From Thermoplasmata archaeon (GTDB lineage Archaea > Thermoplasmatota > Thermoplasmata > Lutacidiplasmatales > UBA184), in NCBI GenBank assembly GCA_028864975.1, contig JAGWLG010000014.1:1-64000 (forward strand): a DNA stretch of 64,000 bases, read 5' to 3'. The position numbers and the translations under genes were made by a program. Position 1 is the stretch's first letter; every line of letters starts with the position of its first letter. Shown here in pieces: positions 33,056 through 42,349 of the stretch. Below the pieces are notes generated by a model. The model was not told the DNA's origin, made no database searches, and saw only the letters and a list, made by a program, of their open reading frames with translations.

Positions 33056-35632
33056 TCAAGCGTTGAGGACCAAGAAGTCAATGGCATCGACGTAGCCGAC
33101 CGTTCCCTCCAACGTGAGCGTCAGCGTTGCGACTCCGGAGCTTGAAGTGAACGAGATGGCAGATCCATAGTCCGGTCCAGTTGTGCTGTAGTAGGCAGTA
33201 CCGACCCAGATTCCACTGATGGAAACCCGAAGGTACTCGCTGGTCTGGTCCGTAACCCGATGCACGTGTAAGGTGTAGGTCCCATTGACGGGCAACGCCA
33301 GTCGATAGGTCAGTGTCGATCCATCCAGCGCGGACCCTCCGGGAATCGCGCTGCTCACCGCGTTGGCGACCGGCGGGAGTCCGAAGGCTGTCGAGTACGC
33401 GTTCCATACGTACTGCGGCTGGAGTTCTGAGCTCGCGTTGACATACGAAGTCGCAGCTATGAATCCCAAAGATTCGCCAGGAATATACTGGAATATATCG
33501 ATTTGAGCGTTGGCGTAGATTAGTTTGAAATATGAAAGCTGAGAAAAGAGTGAGATCTCTGAGTCGCTGACTCCAATCTGAAAGACATAATATGTTATCT
33601 TGAAAGTATCGAAGGCTGCTTGTTCGTTGCTCGAGTTTGGGAACTCGATAGCTTGATTGACGACAAAGTACGGGTCCTGCTGGGGTGGGAAAACCGAGCT
33701 TTCGATGTCCTGGTAGAGGCCCCATCCCGGACGTCCGAGCACAGCATCTGGGCAGAAGTCCGCGAAAGCGGACGGTGCGTTATTGTTCAGATTCTCGTCA
33801 ACGACAATGGTTCTTCCTGGGATCTCATTGTCAGCTAACCACGAGCTCGCTTGGAGCATGGCCGGGCTGTAATCGGTCGTCACCACCGGTAGCGAGGTCA
33901 CGCCTGAATCGTTGTATAGGAGCCCGTAGCCTGCCGACGCTGCCGAGAGGACGAGGACTCCGGTCAGAGCGATGACCCCCACTGGACGGGAGAGGGTCTT
34001 GAGCTTCGAGCTTCGGCTGAGGACCCAGCCCAGGGCAAAGCCAACGAGGGGCACGCTCGAAAGGACCGAGTACTCAACAAGGCGAGGGGTTGCGACTCCT
34101 ACGACTTCTGATGCGACTCCCGAGAAGGCGGCGTAGGTCGTAACCACGGTGAGCGACCCAAGAAGGACGAGAACTCGGGCCTCCTCACGATGGGCGGGTC
34201 GGACTTCGCGTTTGAAGAGTCGCCACACCGCGACCCATAGCGCAACCCCACACAGCGCAAACCCGATGAGCCCGAGGGGGAAGAAGGTCGAGATGATGTC
34301 GGCTGGCCGGACGGACACGAGTCCGAGACCACCTCCCGAGGCGCCAGAACCAGAGGAGAGCGCGGGCGAATTGGCAGCGATGCTCCGGGGAACGAGGTAT
34401 GGCGGGAGAAGGAGCACCGTGGGAAGGACGATCACTATGAGCCTTTGCAGTGGACCTGATAGTCCCGCGATTCGTCCGGCGATACCAAATTGTTGGGTAT
34501 GATTGGATTCTGTTGCGCTCTTCACTCTTCCTTGTGCGTCCTCCTGCGTTCGAGACGATCCGCGGAACATCTGTCGCCCGGGTGTCAGAATAACTCGCCA
34601 TCCCAGAAAGAGAAGGGCGGCGATACCGAAGATTAGTGCCAGGGGGTCGGAGAGGGCACACAAGAGAATGGCGAAAGATAGCAGCAAGGACTCTCTCCAC
34701 TGCACAGTGCCGTCTTCGAATCGCCCAACCAGCACGAGAAGGACGGCAAGATAGCCCACCACGCTGAGGGCAGCATCAGGGAACACTCCGAAGTATGCGG
34801 CAGCAATCTGATTATTGAAGAACAGGGATCCTCCCCACCATGAGCCCATCATCCAAACGAAGGGGAGGACATAGACAACGGCCCATTGACATGTGAAGCG
34901 ACGCACGACCAGGAAGAGCCCAAGGGGGGCGAGAATCATCGGGACCAGGTACGCGACCTGTGCCACGTAGACTGCGTTCACTCCGCTCCCTTCCACGAAC
35001 AGGGCATAGAACACGGACACGCCGGGGTCGAACAGCGTCGTGTTGTAGAAGCCAGGAGGTGAGCTTGGAAAGACCCTGACGGCGGTGCCCCAACCTCCGG
35101 TGTGGGCGAGCGAGTTTGCGATCCGGGCGAACGTCGCTGTGTCGTCAGCGTTCAAGAAGCCTTGATGGAGCAGGAGCAGTATGGGAAACATCAGCAACGT
35201 TGCGGCCGCCGCTACGACCGCAATGAAGAGACCATCCGTCTTCGCATCCCTCGCCATCACGGTTTCGAGCGAATGCCATAGTCGTGCGAGAGTACCCCGA
35301 CAGAAGGCCACAAACAGGAGTGCTAGCACCCACTCCAAGACCAACGTACCCGAGAGGGAGAAAACCCCAGACCGCGCAAGGAGCCAACCCATGCCAATTG
35401 CAAGGGACAGACCGATGACGTTCCCCTGGAACAGGGCGTCAGCCATCGTGGGCCGTCTGGACGGGAAGCGACTAAGGAGCGACGTGAAGACGAGAACTCC
35501 TGGAAACAGAACCGATAGAAGATAGGTAGCTACTGCCAGGACCCCAGCGACTTGGGCCAAGAGGAAAGCCGCCAACAGAAGGAGAAGGACCGTGCCCGCC
35601 GGCCACGCGAGGTGCTTGTAGATCCTTCTCAT
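33056..35632 (-). CDS. Large polytopic membrane protein, GT-C-like, with C-terminal beta-sandwich domain
   Basis: An 858-residue protein and paralogue of the 824-residue one at 39.6-42 kb. About 13 membrane helices fill residues 10-580. An acidic pair Asp163-Asp164 (LNADDTATFARIAN) opens the first large outside loop, as in GT-C glycosyltransferases. An outside domain (about 590-760) follows, then a terminal beta domain (about 765-858) with PGGSALDGS, TYTLHVHRV and GTVGYVDAIDFLVL, resembling carbohydrate-binding modules. The start at 35632 is chosen because it puts the Asp pair at the same residue number as in the paralogue and a TATA box lies 34 bases upstream. Likely transfers a lipid-linked sugar outside the cell; this is inference. 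Confidence 0.85.
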   Translation of the reverse strand: MRRIYKHLAWPAGTVLLLLLAAFLLAQVAGVLAVATYLLSVLFPGVLVFTSLLSRFPSRRPTMADALFQGNVIGLSLAIGMGWLLARSGVFSLSGTLVLEWVLALLFVAFCRGTLARLWHSLETVMARDAKTDGLFIAVVAAAATLLMFPILLLLHQGFLNADDTATFARIANSLAHTGGWGTAVRVFPSSPPGFYNTTLFDPGVSVFYALFVEGSGVNAVYVAQVAYLVPMILAPLGLFLVVRRFTCQWAVVYVLPFVWMMGSWWGGSLFFNNQIAAAYFGVFPDAALSVVGYLAVLLVLVGRFEDGTVQWRESLLLSFAILLCALSDPLALIFGIAALLFLGWRVILTPGRQMFRGSSRTQEDAQGRVKSATESNHTQQFGIAGRIAGLSGPLQRLIVIVLPTVLLLPPYLVPRSIAANSPALSSGSGASGGGLGLVSVRPADIISTFFPLGLIGFALCGVALWVAVWRLFKREVRPAHREEARVLVLLGSLTVVTTYAAFSGVASEVVGVATPRLVEYSVLSSVPLVGFALGWVLSRSSKLKTLSRPVGVIALTGVLVLSAASAGYGLLYNDSGVTSLPVVTTDYSPAMLQASSWLADNEIPGRTIVVDENLNNNAPSAFADFCPDAVLGRPGWGLYQDIESSVFPPQQDPYFVVNQAIEFPNSSNEQAAFDTFKITYYVFQIGVSDSEISLFSQLSYFKLIYANAQIDIFQYIPGESLGFIAATSYVNASSELQPQYVWNAYSTAFGLPPVANAVSSAIPGGSALDGSTLTYRLALPVNGTYTLHVHRVTDQTSEYLRVSISGIWVGTAYYSTTGPDYGSAISFTSSSGVATLTLTLEGTVGYVDAIDFLVLNA

Positions 35633-35661
35633 CGGAGTCGGCGCCGTCTGCGAAAGAACTG

Positions 35662-35671
35662 ACTTATACAT
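35662..35671 (-). promoter_or_regulatory. TATA box for the 858-residue GT-C-like protein
   Basis: Minus-strand ATGTATAAGT, centred about 34 bases before ATG 35632, predicting a very short leader. Confidence 0.55.
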
Positions 35672-35947
35672 CCCTTGCAGGCTTGGGTCATCGCGGGTCG
35701 CCTCGAGATGATCCTGGCCTTCGCGGCAGCACTCACAGCTCAATAGCGTGCGTCATAGCACCGGGTTCTCCGGCGTCATCAGCATGGCCCCCGCGGCTAG
35801 GGCCGGACACCATCGTGGGGACCAGGAAGGGCGACAAGACTACCCGCCCATCCTCCGTCGGGAGGCGGTGGGTGTAGGCTCGCCGGGAAGGGGACCCAGA
35901 TCTACCCCGCGTTCCCCCGACCGCCGCCGAAGCCGCTTCGACAGGCT

Positions 35948-35955
35948 CTATTAAG
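35948..35955 (+). promoter_or_regulatory. TATA box for the hexapeptide acyltransferase
   Basis: CTATTAAG centred about 41 bases before ATG 35992. Predicted start of transcription leaves about 12-15 bases of leader, enough for the AGGGA seen there. Confidence 0.45.
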
Positions 35956-35991
35956 CGGCCAAATTCGTGGGACCCGCGCAGGGACACAGAG

Positions 35992-36708
35992 ATGCCCCCT
36001 AGACAATCCGAACAACGTTACCGTCGCGGGCGCTTTCCTCTACACCTTGTTGGGAAGTGTTTCGCGCCCCTTCGTGCCCTCGTTCGTTGGCGGGCGTGGA
36101 ACGCCGCCCTCGGGGGTTCGCGTGTATTCTTCTCCCGCGACCCGAGCCGAGTAGGGAGAGTGACCGTGGGGGAGGGCACGGTGGCGTCCTCGGAGATCGA
36201 TGTAGAGCTCTCTGATCCTTCGACCACCGTTTCGATCGGGAAGTATACGGCAATTGGGCGCAACCTGAAGTTGATATGTTCATCGGGCCACGACCCGAGC
36301 CGGGTGTGCAACGTGAACCTGTATGACGCCCAGGAGGATCCTATTCCGAGGAGCTCAGTCCGGTCTCTCGGACCCATCTCCATTGGCCACGATGTTTGGA
36401 TCGGAGATGATGTGACCATCATGGGGGGGACGTCAATCGGCAACGGCGCAGTGGTTGGAACGAAGAGCCTCGTGACCTCTTCCTTGGAGCCCTATGGTAT
36501 CTACGGAGGTGTACCTGTCAGGCTGATACGGTTCCGTTTCTCACCGGAGATTCGGACCGAACTGGAGCGGTTGGCATGGTGGGACCTACCTCCTGCCGTG
36601 CTGAGAGAGCTACGGGGTCAGCTCATGGTCGCGGAGGCTGAGGAGGCGATCCGAATCCTTCAAAGGGCGAAGTTGCGATCCGCGAGTGGACGCGTCAGCC
36701 CCTCCTGA
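35992..36708 (+). CDS. Left-handed beta-helix (hexapeptide) acyltransferase
   Basis: A 238-residue protein with hexapeptide-repeat sequence from about 55 to 160: VTVGEGT, VSIGKYTAIGRNLKL, and the typical PISIGHDVWIGDDVTIMGGTSIGNGAVVGTKSLVT block ending in YGGVPVRLIRFRF, as in the xenobiotic and sugar O-acetyltransferases (LbetaH, XAT-like). The conserved His of the GHD turn is a candidate catalytic base (the equivalent loop also has SSGHDPS at about 97-103). It would acetylate a sugar hydroxyl or amino group. N-terminal 40 residues are basic and amphipathic, possibly membrane-associated. Confidence 0.88.
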   Translation: MPPRQSEQRYRRGRFPLHLVGKCFAPLRALVRWRAWNAALGGSRVFFSRDPSRVGRVTVGEGTVASSEIDVELSDPSTTVSIGKYTAIGRNLKLICSSGHDPSRVCNVNLYDAQEDPIPRSSVRSLGPISIGHDVWIGDDVTIMGGTSIGNGAVVGTKSLVTSSLEPYGIYGGVPVRLIRFRFSPEIRTELERLAWWDLPPAVLRELRGQLMVAEAEEAIRILQRAKLRSASGRVSPS

Positions 36709-36909
36709 ACGACCGAGCGCGCGCAGGCTCTCTCTCTCATCTGTTGGGTGGGTTCGATCCCCGCAAGGCAGGACGGTTCTTGTTCTGGGCGACCCCATTT
36801 GTCGGACTTGCTCCCAGGGCCGCTAGCAAGGTGGCCTTGCACACCCTGGTCCGAAGGTCGCTACGGTTCAGCGGAGATTGCTCTCCGGACATCGGGGGGG
36901 AGCAGAAAT

Positions 36910-38175
36910 TCAATTCCCACATCTCTGCAACTTCTGATACACCGTGTCCATCCGAGAGCTCAACTTGCTGAGAGAGTATTCGGTCGCCCGCTGGAGCCCC
37001 CGGTATCGAAGTTGATCGACGTTCGAGACCGCTTCTCGTACACCATTCGCAATCGCGGCGGGGTCGCTAGGGTCTACTAGGAGCGCGGCTCCCCCGGAGC
37101 TTTCGGTTATGGGCGGGATGCCGGAGGCGACGACAGGCAAACCCGCTGCGAACGCCTCTAGCACCGGTAGACCAAAGCCCTCTTCGTGGGAAGGGAAAAG
37201 TAGGACGTCGCACGCGTTATAGATCTCATTCAAGGTTTCGTCAGAGATGTGAGAGAAGCTGATCGCGCCTTCCAGTGGACCGCCGACTCGGACGAGCGCA
37301 TAGGTTCCTCCCAGAGCCCGCATCACTTCAGGAATGACCCTAAGGTTCTTCCGACGAGAATAATTGGATACGGACAACACCAGCCGCTTGTCCTTAGGTA
37401 GTGCGTGCCGCATCCTCAGAGCTTCACGACCTTGCAAGGGTCGGAAGACCGGATCGACGGCGGGTGGCACCACCCAGATTTGCTGGCCATATCCCCATTC
37501 AACAAGCGCCTGTTTGACGTGCTCCGACAGTACGATAGCTGGCGTGTGCCTCGAGTAATCCCGAAGCAAGTGTCGCACTCCCCGTCGATAGTAAGAGGAA
37601 TGAGAATAGAGGTCTGAATCCAGTTCGATCGAGGGATCATCGTAGATCGAGACCACGGCACGCGGCCCTCGGTAAAGAGGCTCGACCGTGGGCGAGCAGT
37701 AGTGGACAATGCCCCCTTCTTCAGCTGTGACACGGGCCATTCGCTCAACACTGCGAAACAAGCGCCTGGCTAGGAGGTGATTGATGAGGAGCTCCCAGGC
37801 TCGAGCCCGCGACTGATACCCGTAGACCACCGTTCCCTCGAAGCGCTTTTCGCGATCTGACCGCTTCGAGACCATGCTCACGATACGCGACCGTTGGCCC
37901 CCGAGGGCGCGATGAACCAGCTGCACGTGCCGTGAAATCGCGGTTGGGAAGGCATAGTTGTTGAGGAGTAGAACCTCGGGCGAAGGCACGGGACGCGTGT
38001 TCTGAGGGTCCTGACCAAGACGTGTCGTAGGAGTGCTCGCTGTAGCAAGTGGAGCGGGGTCGCGTCCGGAGGACGAAGGGCTACCTGACCGGTTTCGCGC
38101 AAGAGGGTTGGTCCCAGACCTGGGCTCGGTCTGGACTTCACACTCCCCTTCGGGATGTGCAGTTGCGCCGCTCAT
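36910..38175 (-). CDS. GT4 (GT-B) glycosyltransferase
   Basis: A 421-residue glycosyltransferase. The first about 65 residues are low-complexity; the acceptor domain begins near VLLLNNYAFPTAISRH. The donor domain shows IWVVPPAVDPVFRPL, LVLSVSNYSRRKNL, and the full GT4 signature CDVLLFPSHEEGFGLPVLEAFAAGLPVVAS with EEGFG contacting the nucleotide. A shorter start within the low-complexity leader is possible. Cytosolic NDP-sugar-dependent enzyme of the glycan island; convergent with the acyltransferase. Confidence 0.92.
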   Translation of the reverse strand: MSGATAHPEGECEVQTEPRSGTNPLARNRSGSPSSSGRDPAPLATASTPTTRLGQDPQNTRPVPSPEVLLLNNYAFPTAISRHVQLVHRALGGQRSRIVSMVSKRSDREKRFEGTVVYGYQSRARAWELLINHLLARRLFRSVERMARVTAEEGGIVHYCSPTVEPLYRGPRAVVSIYDDPSIELDSDLYSHSSYYRRGVRHLLRDYSRHTPAIVLSEHVKQALVEWGYGQQIWVVPPAVDPVFRPLQGREALRMRHALPKDKRLVLSVSNYSRRKNLRVIPEVMRALGGTYALVRVGGPLEGAISFSHISDETLNEIYNACDVLLFPSHEEGFGLPVLEAFAAGLPVVASGIPPITESSGGAALLVDPSDPAAIANGVREAVSNVDQLRYRGLQRATEYSLSKLSSRMDTVYQKLQRCGN

Positions 38176-38347
38176 AAGGTATGCTCCGACCGAGCAGTTG
38201 GCCCACGGACACCTTCTCTTGACTCATCTCCCATACAAAAAAGGCGCCCCAACCCCCTAGGCCCGTCGAACGCCCCATTGGGGTCTCTCGCGCAGGAATC
38301 CTCAAGCTTGGAGGGTTGCGGCCCAAGGGCCGCTCGGTCGTCGTAGG

Positions 38348-39250
38348 TCATTCAAGCCGTACCGGGGAAAGCTCGCCCCTAGTGGGATGTCGATTCTCGG
38401 CGAGGATCAACCCGACCTCATGGCCCCGGACCTTCCGCACGTGGAACATCTTGATGGAAAACCCCGCAAGGGCGAGCCGGTCCGCTAGTCCCTTCACGCC
38501 GTCGTGATACTCCACGACCAACTGGTCAAACCTGGCGAGCGCTTCGGTAGGCGTACTTTGGAGGATCTCATACTCTCCACCCTCGCAGTCCAACTTGAGG
38601 ATCCCCCCCTGAACACTCAGCTGGGAGGCTAGGTGGTCGAGGGTCACGACAGGTGTCGCGAGGTCGCCGTGATCGGTTATCGCAGATGTGTTGTCAGTGG
38701 CCCTAGCACTGGACGAGACCATCGCGGTACCCTCCTTCGGCCCGCAAAGCGCCCGGCGGAGCTCGATCCTGCCCTCGAGCCCCGAACGGGCCACGTTCTG
38801 ACACGCCGCCTCGAAAGGGATTGGATAGGGCTCGAGGCCAATCGTCTTGAGCGCTCCTCGGCGGGCGAAGTAGATCGTAGAATCTCCGATGCTGGCGCCG
38901 ACGTCAATGACCGTACGCCCCGCCACATCGAGGGCGGCGTACTCAAGGTCATGGAACACCTCGACTGGAGTACCGGAAAGATTGGCCCCGACAAGTTCGA
39001 GCTTGCGGGACCCATCCGCCGGTTTGACGGTCACCGATTTCGTCCGGTCGTCGTAGGGCCAACCCGTAGCTTCGAACATGGCGGCATGCAAGGCTTCAAT
39101 ATGGTCTTGCAGCACGAGCGTTCTTCCGTCCCGGAGAACCGCCTGGATCGGGAATCGCCGAAGCTTGATCCACCAAATCACTCGAAGGTAGTTCCGATAA
39201 GCGGACCGGTAGTACCGGAAGCTCGTCCAGGTCGTGTCGTCGAATATCAT
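38348..39250 (-). CDS. FkbM-family methyltransferase
   Basis: A 300-residue protein with the Methyltransf_21/FkbM core: VIDVGASIGDSTIYFA near 114-129, IGLEPYP at 136-142, and ILKLDCEGGEYEIL near 217-230. The N-terminal half (about 1-110) is not part of the domain and has a WWIKLRRFPIQ stretch that could lie on the membrane. FkbM proteins O-methylate glycans and polyketides. A strong GGGGAGGAGAGG site precedes the ATG. A second, different FkbM lies at 57-58 kb. Confidence 0.9.
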   Translation of the reverse strand: MIFDDTTWTSFRYYRSAYRNYLRVIWWIKLRRFPIQAVLRDGRTLVLQDHIEALHAAMFEATGWPYDDRTKSVTVKPADGSRKLELVGANLSGTPVEVFHDLEYAALDVAGRTVIDVGASIGDSTIYFARRGALKTIGLEPYPIPFEAACQNVARSGLEGRIELRRALCGPKEGTAMVSSSARATDNTSAITDHGDLATPVVTLDHLASQLSVQGGILKLDCEGGEYEILQSTPTEALARFDQLVVEYHDGVKGLADRLALAGFSIKMFHVRKVRGHEVGLILAENRHPTRGELSPVRLE

Positions 39251-39569
39251 CGGACCTCTCCTCCCCTATTCATGGTCGGCCACTCGATCGCTCCCGCGCG
39301 AGGGATCCTCCGAGATGGTCCGCGTAAGCTCGTCCCTCGCTTCGGGGGCTTCGACCGCGGGAGCTTGCCGGTCGCTCCACGCTCGAAACTCGAGAACGGG
39401 ACCGGCCCCGAACAGAGGGAGCAAGGCGCGGCGAGGATAGACTAGCGTCCGGCGCTGTGACATGCCATACGTGTTTCATGACGGGACTCCGGGCCCGCTC
39501 AGCCCGGTCGAGAGGTGAGGGGAGCGCAGGGGTGAGACGGGTCGACGCTGTATCGGGCATCTATCACCT
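39251..39569. other. 319-base spacer
   Basis: A minus-strand frame 39463-39266 (65 codons) ends 15 bases before the FkbM start and has GC-rich third positions, but no domain, TATA box or good ribosome site. It is a possible small gene only. The rest shows nothing. Confidence 0.3.
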
Positions 39570-42044
39570 TCAGGACTGCGATAGAGGCGGTAAGGCTCCC
39601 ACGGGATCCAAGATCAGGTAGTCCAAGGGGTCTACGTACCCTACGGTGCCGCCCACGGTGAGGGTGATCGAGACTGGACCCGATGACAGAGGGAAGGTCA
39701 CCGGCGTTCCATAGTTCGGGCCAGTACTTCCGAAGAGGGCCGCCCCCACCCGGACCCCATTGACGGAGACATTGAGGTACTCCCCGACCTTGTAGGAATA
39801 GCGGTGGAGGTAGAGGGTGTAGTTTCCTTGCGATGGCACCGAAAGGTTGTAAATGATCTGAGACCCGTCAAGGGCACTCCCGCCAGGATAGGTCGAAGCG
39901 ACGGTGTTCGGTACGTGGGGTAGCTCGAAGGCGACAGAGTACGCAAGCCCCGAATACGTGGGGGCCATCTCTGGGCTAGAATAGGAATACGAGACCGCCG
40001 GGATGAAGCCCGGACCGCCTCGCGGAACGTACTCGAAGATGTCAATCGTCGGATTGGAGTACGCAAGCTGGAAGTAGGGGAGGCGAGAGAATACGTCAAT
40101 CTCGGACGCGCTGTACCCCGATTGATAGACGAAGTATCGCATCGAGAAGTTCGTCCAAGCTGTCGTCGCATTGGCCTCGGTCGGGTACTCCATCACTTGA
40201 TTCATCGCGAAGTAGGGATTTCCCCAGTAGAGGGTAGGTGCTTGGTAAGCGATGGCATAGAGGCCGAAACGAGGTCGAGAGAGGAATGAACCAGGAATGA
40301 AGTCCGCCATCGGCTGAAGTGCGGCATTTCCGGCCATCTCGTCCGCGACAACAGTGTCCCCAGGCCGTTCATGCGAGGCCAGCCAGTCGCTCGCTCGCAC
40401 CATGTCCGGCGTGAAAACCGTCTGGCTTCCGACCACGGATGGCTCACGATCCAAGTTCCCACGAACGCCGAGCAACCCGGATCCAATCAGGAGGACGGCA
40501 ACCGCGGAGATGGTCACGACCCGTAGGGCACGACGACGCGTACTCCACTTGAGAAGGTTGGCGAGCATTCCTGCCACCAGCGGGAGCAAGGCGATCCCCA
40601 CGAATTCGTAGAAGCGGCTATAGACGACGCCCAAGAGATTGGTGCCGACGTCGGTGAATGAAAGATAACACGCGAAGACGATGAGCGCCCCCAGCGGGAC
40701 CATGCCAACACTCGACGGGAGGGGCGTTCCTCGGAGCTTGGACCGACCCCAGCGGTAGGTATCGGTAACGAGCGCCATCGCGCCTACCATAAGACCGATC
40801 GCCCCAACGATGGAGATTGTCCCCGTCAGCTCGGGCCAGTTGATCTTGAGCAGGTCGTTCCATCCGAGCGGAGCTCCTCCCGCTAGCGCGGGAGAGGATC
40901 CGCGTGCCTCGGAAGGGAGAAGGTAAGGAGGCAGGAGAACAAGGGTCGGGAGCACACACAGGATCCCTCGGACAAGACTCCACCTTGGTCCACGGAGCAA
41001 GATCGCACGAAGGCCGAAGACCATTAGGGCGCATGCCGCGAAGAGGAAGGTCAACTGGTCCGAGAGCGTTGCGAGAAGTATCGAGGCCGAAAGGAGAGCT
41101 ACTTCGAACCACTGCGGTCCGCTCCCCCGAACAAGGTCCACCAGCAGAACCAATGCGCACACCAGCCCCAAGACGCCGAGGACCGCATCGGGCGAGGTTT
41201 GGAACCAGGTCGTCGCCACGTAATCGTTCGCGAAGATCGCCCCTACGACCCACGAGCTTGAGAGCCAGATGATCGGAAGGGCGTAGTTCACGACACGTTG
41301 CTTAGAGAAGCGGCGCGCGAGCAGGAAGAGTGCGGTCGGGGTCAAGAGGAGTGGGATGGAATAGAGCGCCGCGGCAAAATAGATCGAATTCGTCCCGGTG
41401 CCCGCGGAGAAGAGAGCATAGAGGACCGCGATTCCTGGATTCGAGAAAGCCGTGTTCTCGACGCTCGGTGGGAATTGGGGGAAGATCTGGACGGAGGATG
41501 CCCAGTCTCCGGTCTGCGCGATGAGATTCCCAGTATGCGCGAACTGTGGGGTGTCGTCTCCGATTAGGAGCCCCTTGCTGGCAAGGAGAATTAACGGTGA
41601 GAGGAGTAGAATGACGGAGGCGCCCAGTACGGCTAGGTAGGTGGCTTCCTCACGGAGTCTCGGAAGCCCATTCCGACGAAATCGACGAATGACGGCCGCG
41701 ACGTTTCGCCTAGCCAGCCAGAAGACGAACCCCACCAGGAGAAGCTCGAGGACCGCCGTACCTCCGATAGAGAACATATCGGAGCGCGCGAGCAACCATC
41801 CGAATCCGATCGCTATCGTTAGCCCTAGAAGATTGGAGTAGAGCACCCACTCCAAGAGGCCCACATCCTCTGCTCGGAGGCGTGCTTGAAGCGAGAGGTA
41901 GAGCACCGCTCCGGGTACGAGAATCAACCCTACGTAGGTCCCGACGGCGAGCGCGCCAGGGGCGCCCATGGCGAAGGCTCCGAGACCTGTCGCGCAGACA
42001 AGGAGGATTCCCAAGAGAAGTAGAAGCGCGAGCAGCCGGTCCAT
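39570..42044 (-). CDS. Large polytopic membrane protein, GT-C-like, with C-terminal beta-sandwich domain
   Basis: An 824-residue paralogue of the 858-residue protein at 33-35.6 kb. About 13 membrane helices, Asp163-Asp164 (IGDDTPQFAHTGN) in the first long outside loop, and an outside C-terminal half. Shared stretches include FFxxPxxxxNTxxxxPGxxVxYALF-type sequence near 190-215 and, at the end, PGGSALDGS, TLYLHRYS, FGSTGPNYG and GTVGYVDPLDYLIL. The end resembles a carbohydrate-binding module. Identical placement of the acidic pair and the conserved tail argue for the same reaction on different donors or acceptors. Transcribed from a TATA box 32 bases upstream. Confidence 0.88.
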   Translation of the reverse strand: MDRLLALLLLLGILLVCATGLGAFAMGAPGALAVGTYVGLILVPGAVLYLSLQARLRAEDVGLLEWVLYSNLLGLTIAIGFGWLLARSDMFSIGGTAVLELLLVGFVFWLARRNVAAVIRRFRRNGLPRLREEATYLAVLGASVILLLSPLILLASKGLLIGDDTPQFAHTGNLIAQTGDWASSVQIFPQFPPSVENTAFSNPGIAVLYALFSAGTGTNSIYFAAALYSIPLLLTPTALFLLARRFSKQRVVNYALPIIWLSSSWVVGAIFANDYVATTWFQTSPDAVLGVLGLVCALVLLVDLVRGSGPQWFEVALLSASILLATLSDQLTFLFAACALMVFGLRAILLRGPRWSLVRGILCVLPTLVLLPPYLLPSEARGSSPALAGGAPLGWNDLLKINWPELTGTISIVGAIGLMVGAMALVTDTYRWGRSKLRGTPLPSSVGMVPLGALIVFACYLSFTDVGTNLLGVVYSRFYEFVGIALLPLVAGMLANLLKWSTRRRALRVVTISAVAVLLIGSGLLGVRGNLDREPSVVGSQTVFTPDMVRASDWLASHERPGDTVVADEMAGNAALQPMADFIPGSFLSRPRFGLYAIAYQAPTLYWGNPYFAMNQVMEYPTEANATTAWTNFSMRYFVYQSGYSASEIDVFSRLPYFQLAYSNPTIDIFEYVPRGGPGFIPAVSYSYSSPEMAPTYSGLAYSVAFELPHVPNTVASTYPGGSALDGSQIIYNLSVPSQGNYTLYLHRYSYKVGEYLNVSVNGVRVGAALFGSTGPNYGTPVTFPLSSGPVSITLTVGGTVGYVDPLDYLILDPVGALPPLSQS

Positions 42045-42070
42045 GTGGTGGCCGCTTCATGCCGTAGCAC

Positions 42071-42082
42071 GGGTATTTACCC
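42071..42082 (-). promoter_or_regulatory. TATA box for the 824-residue GT-C-like protein
   Basis: GGGTAAATACCC on the minus strand, a near-palindrome centred about 32 bases before ATG 42044. Confidence 0.5.
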
Positions 42083-42316
42083 ATTCGTGAAACTATGGGT
42101 ACGACTCTGGGGGCGCGTCCGAGATGGATTGGTGCATGGCACAGTCAGATACCCCATGCAGAACGGGCAGGCTTTCCCCAGGAGCTTGTTCAATCCATCC
42201 TCTCAACCAGCTCCAGAGCGGCCCGAGTCGCCGATTCGACGATCAAGGGACCCCCCGCTCGGTCGACGCGGATTCTGTCCGCCTCGCTTGAGACCGCAAG
42301 TGAACCGCACGCGCAA

Positions 42317-42323
42317 CTATATC
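42317..42323 (+). promoter_or_regulatory. TATA box for the GT2 gene at 42350
   Basis: CTATATC centred about 30 bases before the in-frame GTG at 42350, which it supports as a leaderless start. Confidence 0.5.
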
Positions 42324-42349
42324 GCGCTCCCTCGCGTGGCTTCCTCAAC

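Larger units (their letters stand above)
35633..35991. other. Divergent spacer between GT-C-like gene and acyltransferase
   Basis: It contains the minus-strand TATA box at 35662-35671 and the plus-strand box at 35948-35955. Between them no coding frame with convincing start or composition is seen. Confidence 0.5.
42045..42349. other. Divergent spacer with both promoters
   Basis: No gene is seen. It holds the TATA boxes of the flanking divergent genes (42071-42082 minus, 42317-42323 plus) and a 6-bp inverted repeat (GCATGG and CCATGC) near 42133-42160 of unknown meaning. A frame open from 42095 in phase with the next gene is low-complexity and lies upstream of that gene's TATA box. Confidence 0.45.

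Noticed and set aside
36748..36764. T-arm-like hairpin (GTGGG-TTCGATC-CCCGC) suggesting a tRNA or integration-site remnant
   Set aside because: No matching acceptor, D- or anticodon stems were found on either side, so it is not a tRNA. No flanking integrase or direct repeat supports an attachment site.
42133..42160. Inverted repeat GCATGG/CCATGC as an operator
   Set aside because: Six base pairs with a 14-base gap is expected by chance in DNA of this composition, and no regulator gene is nearby.
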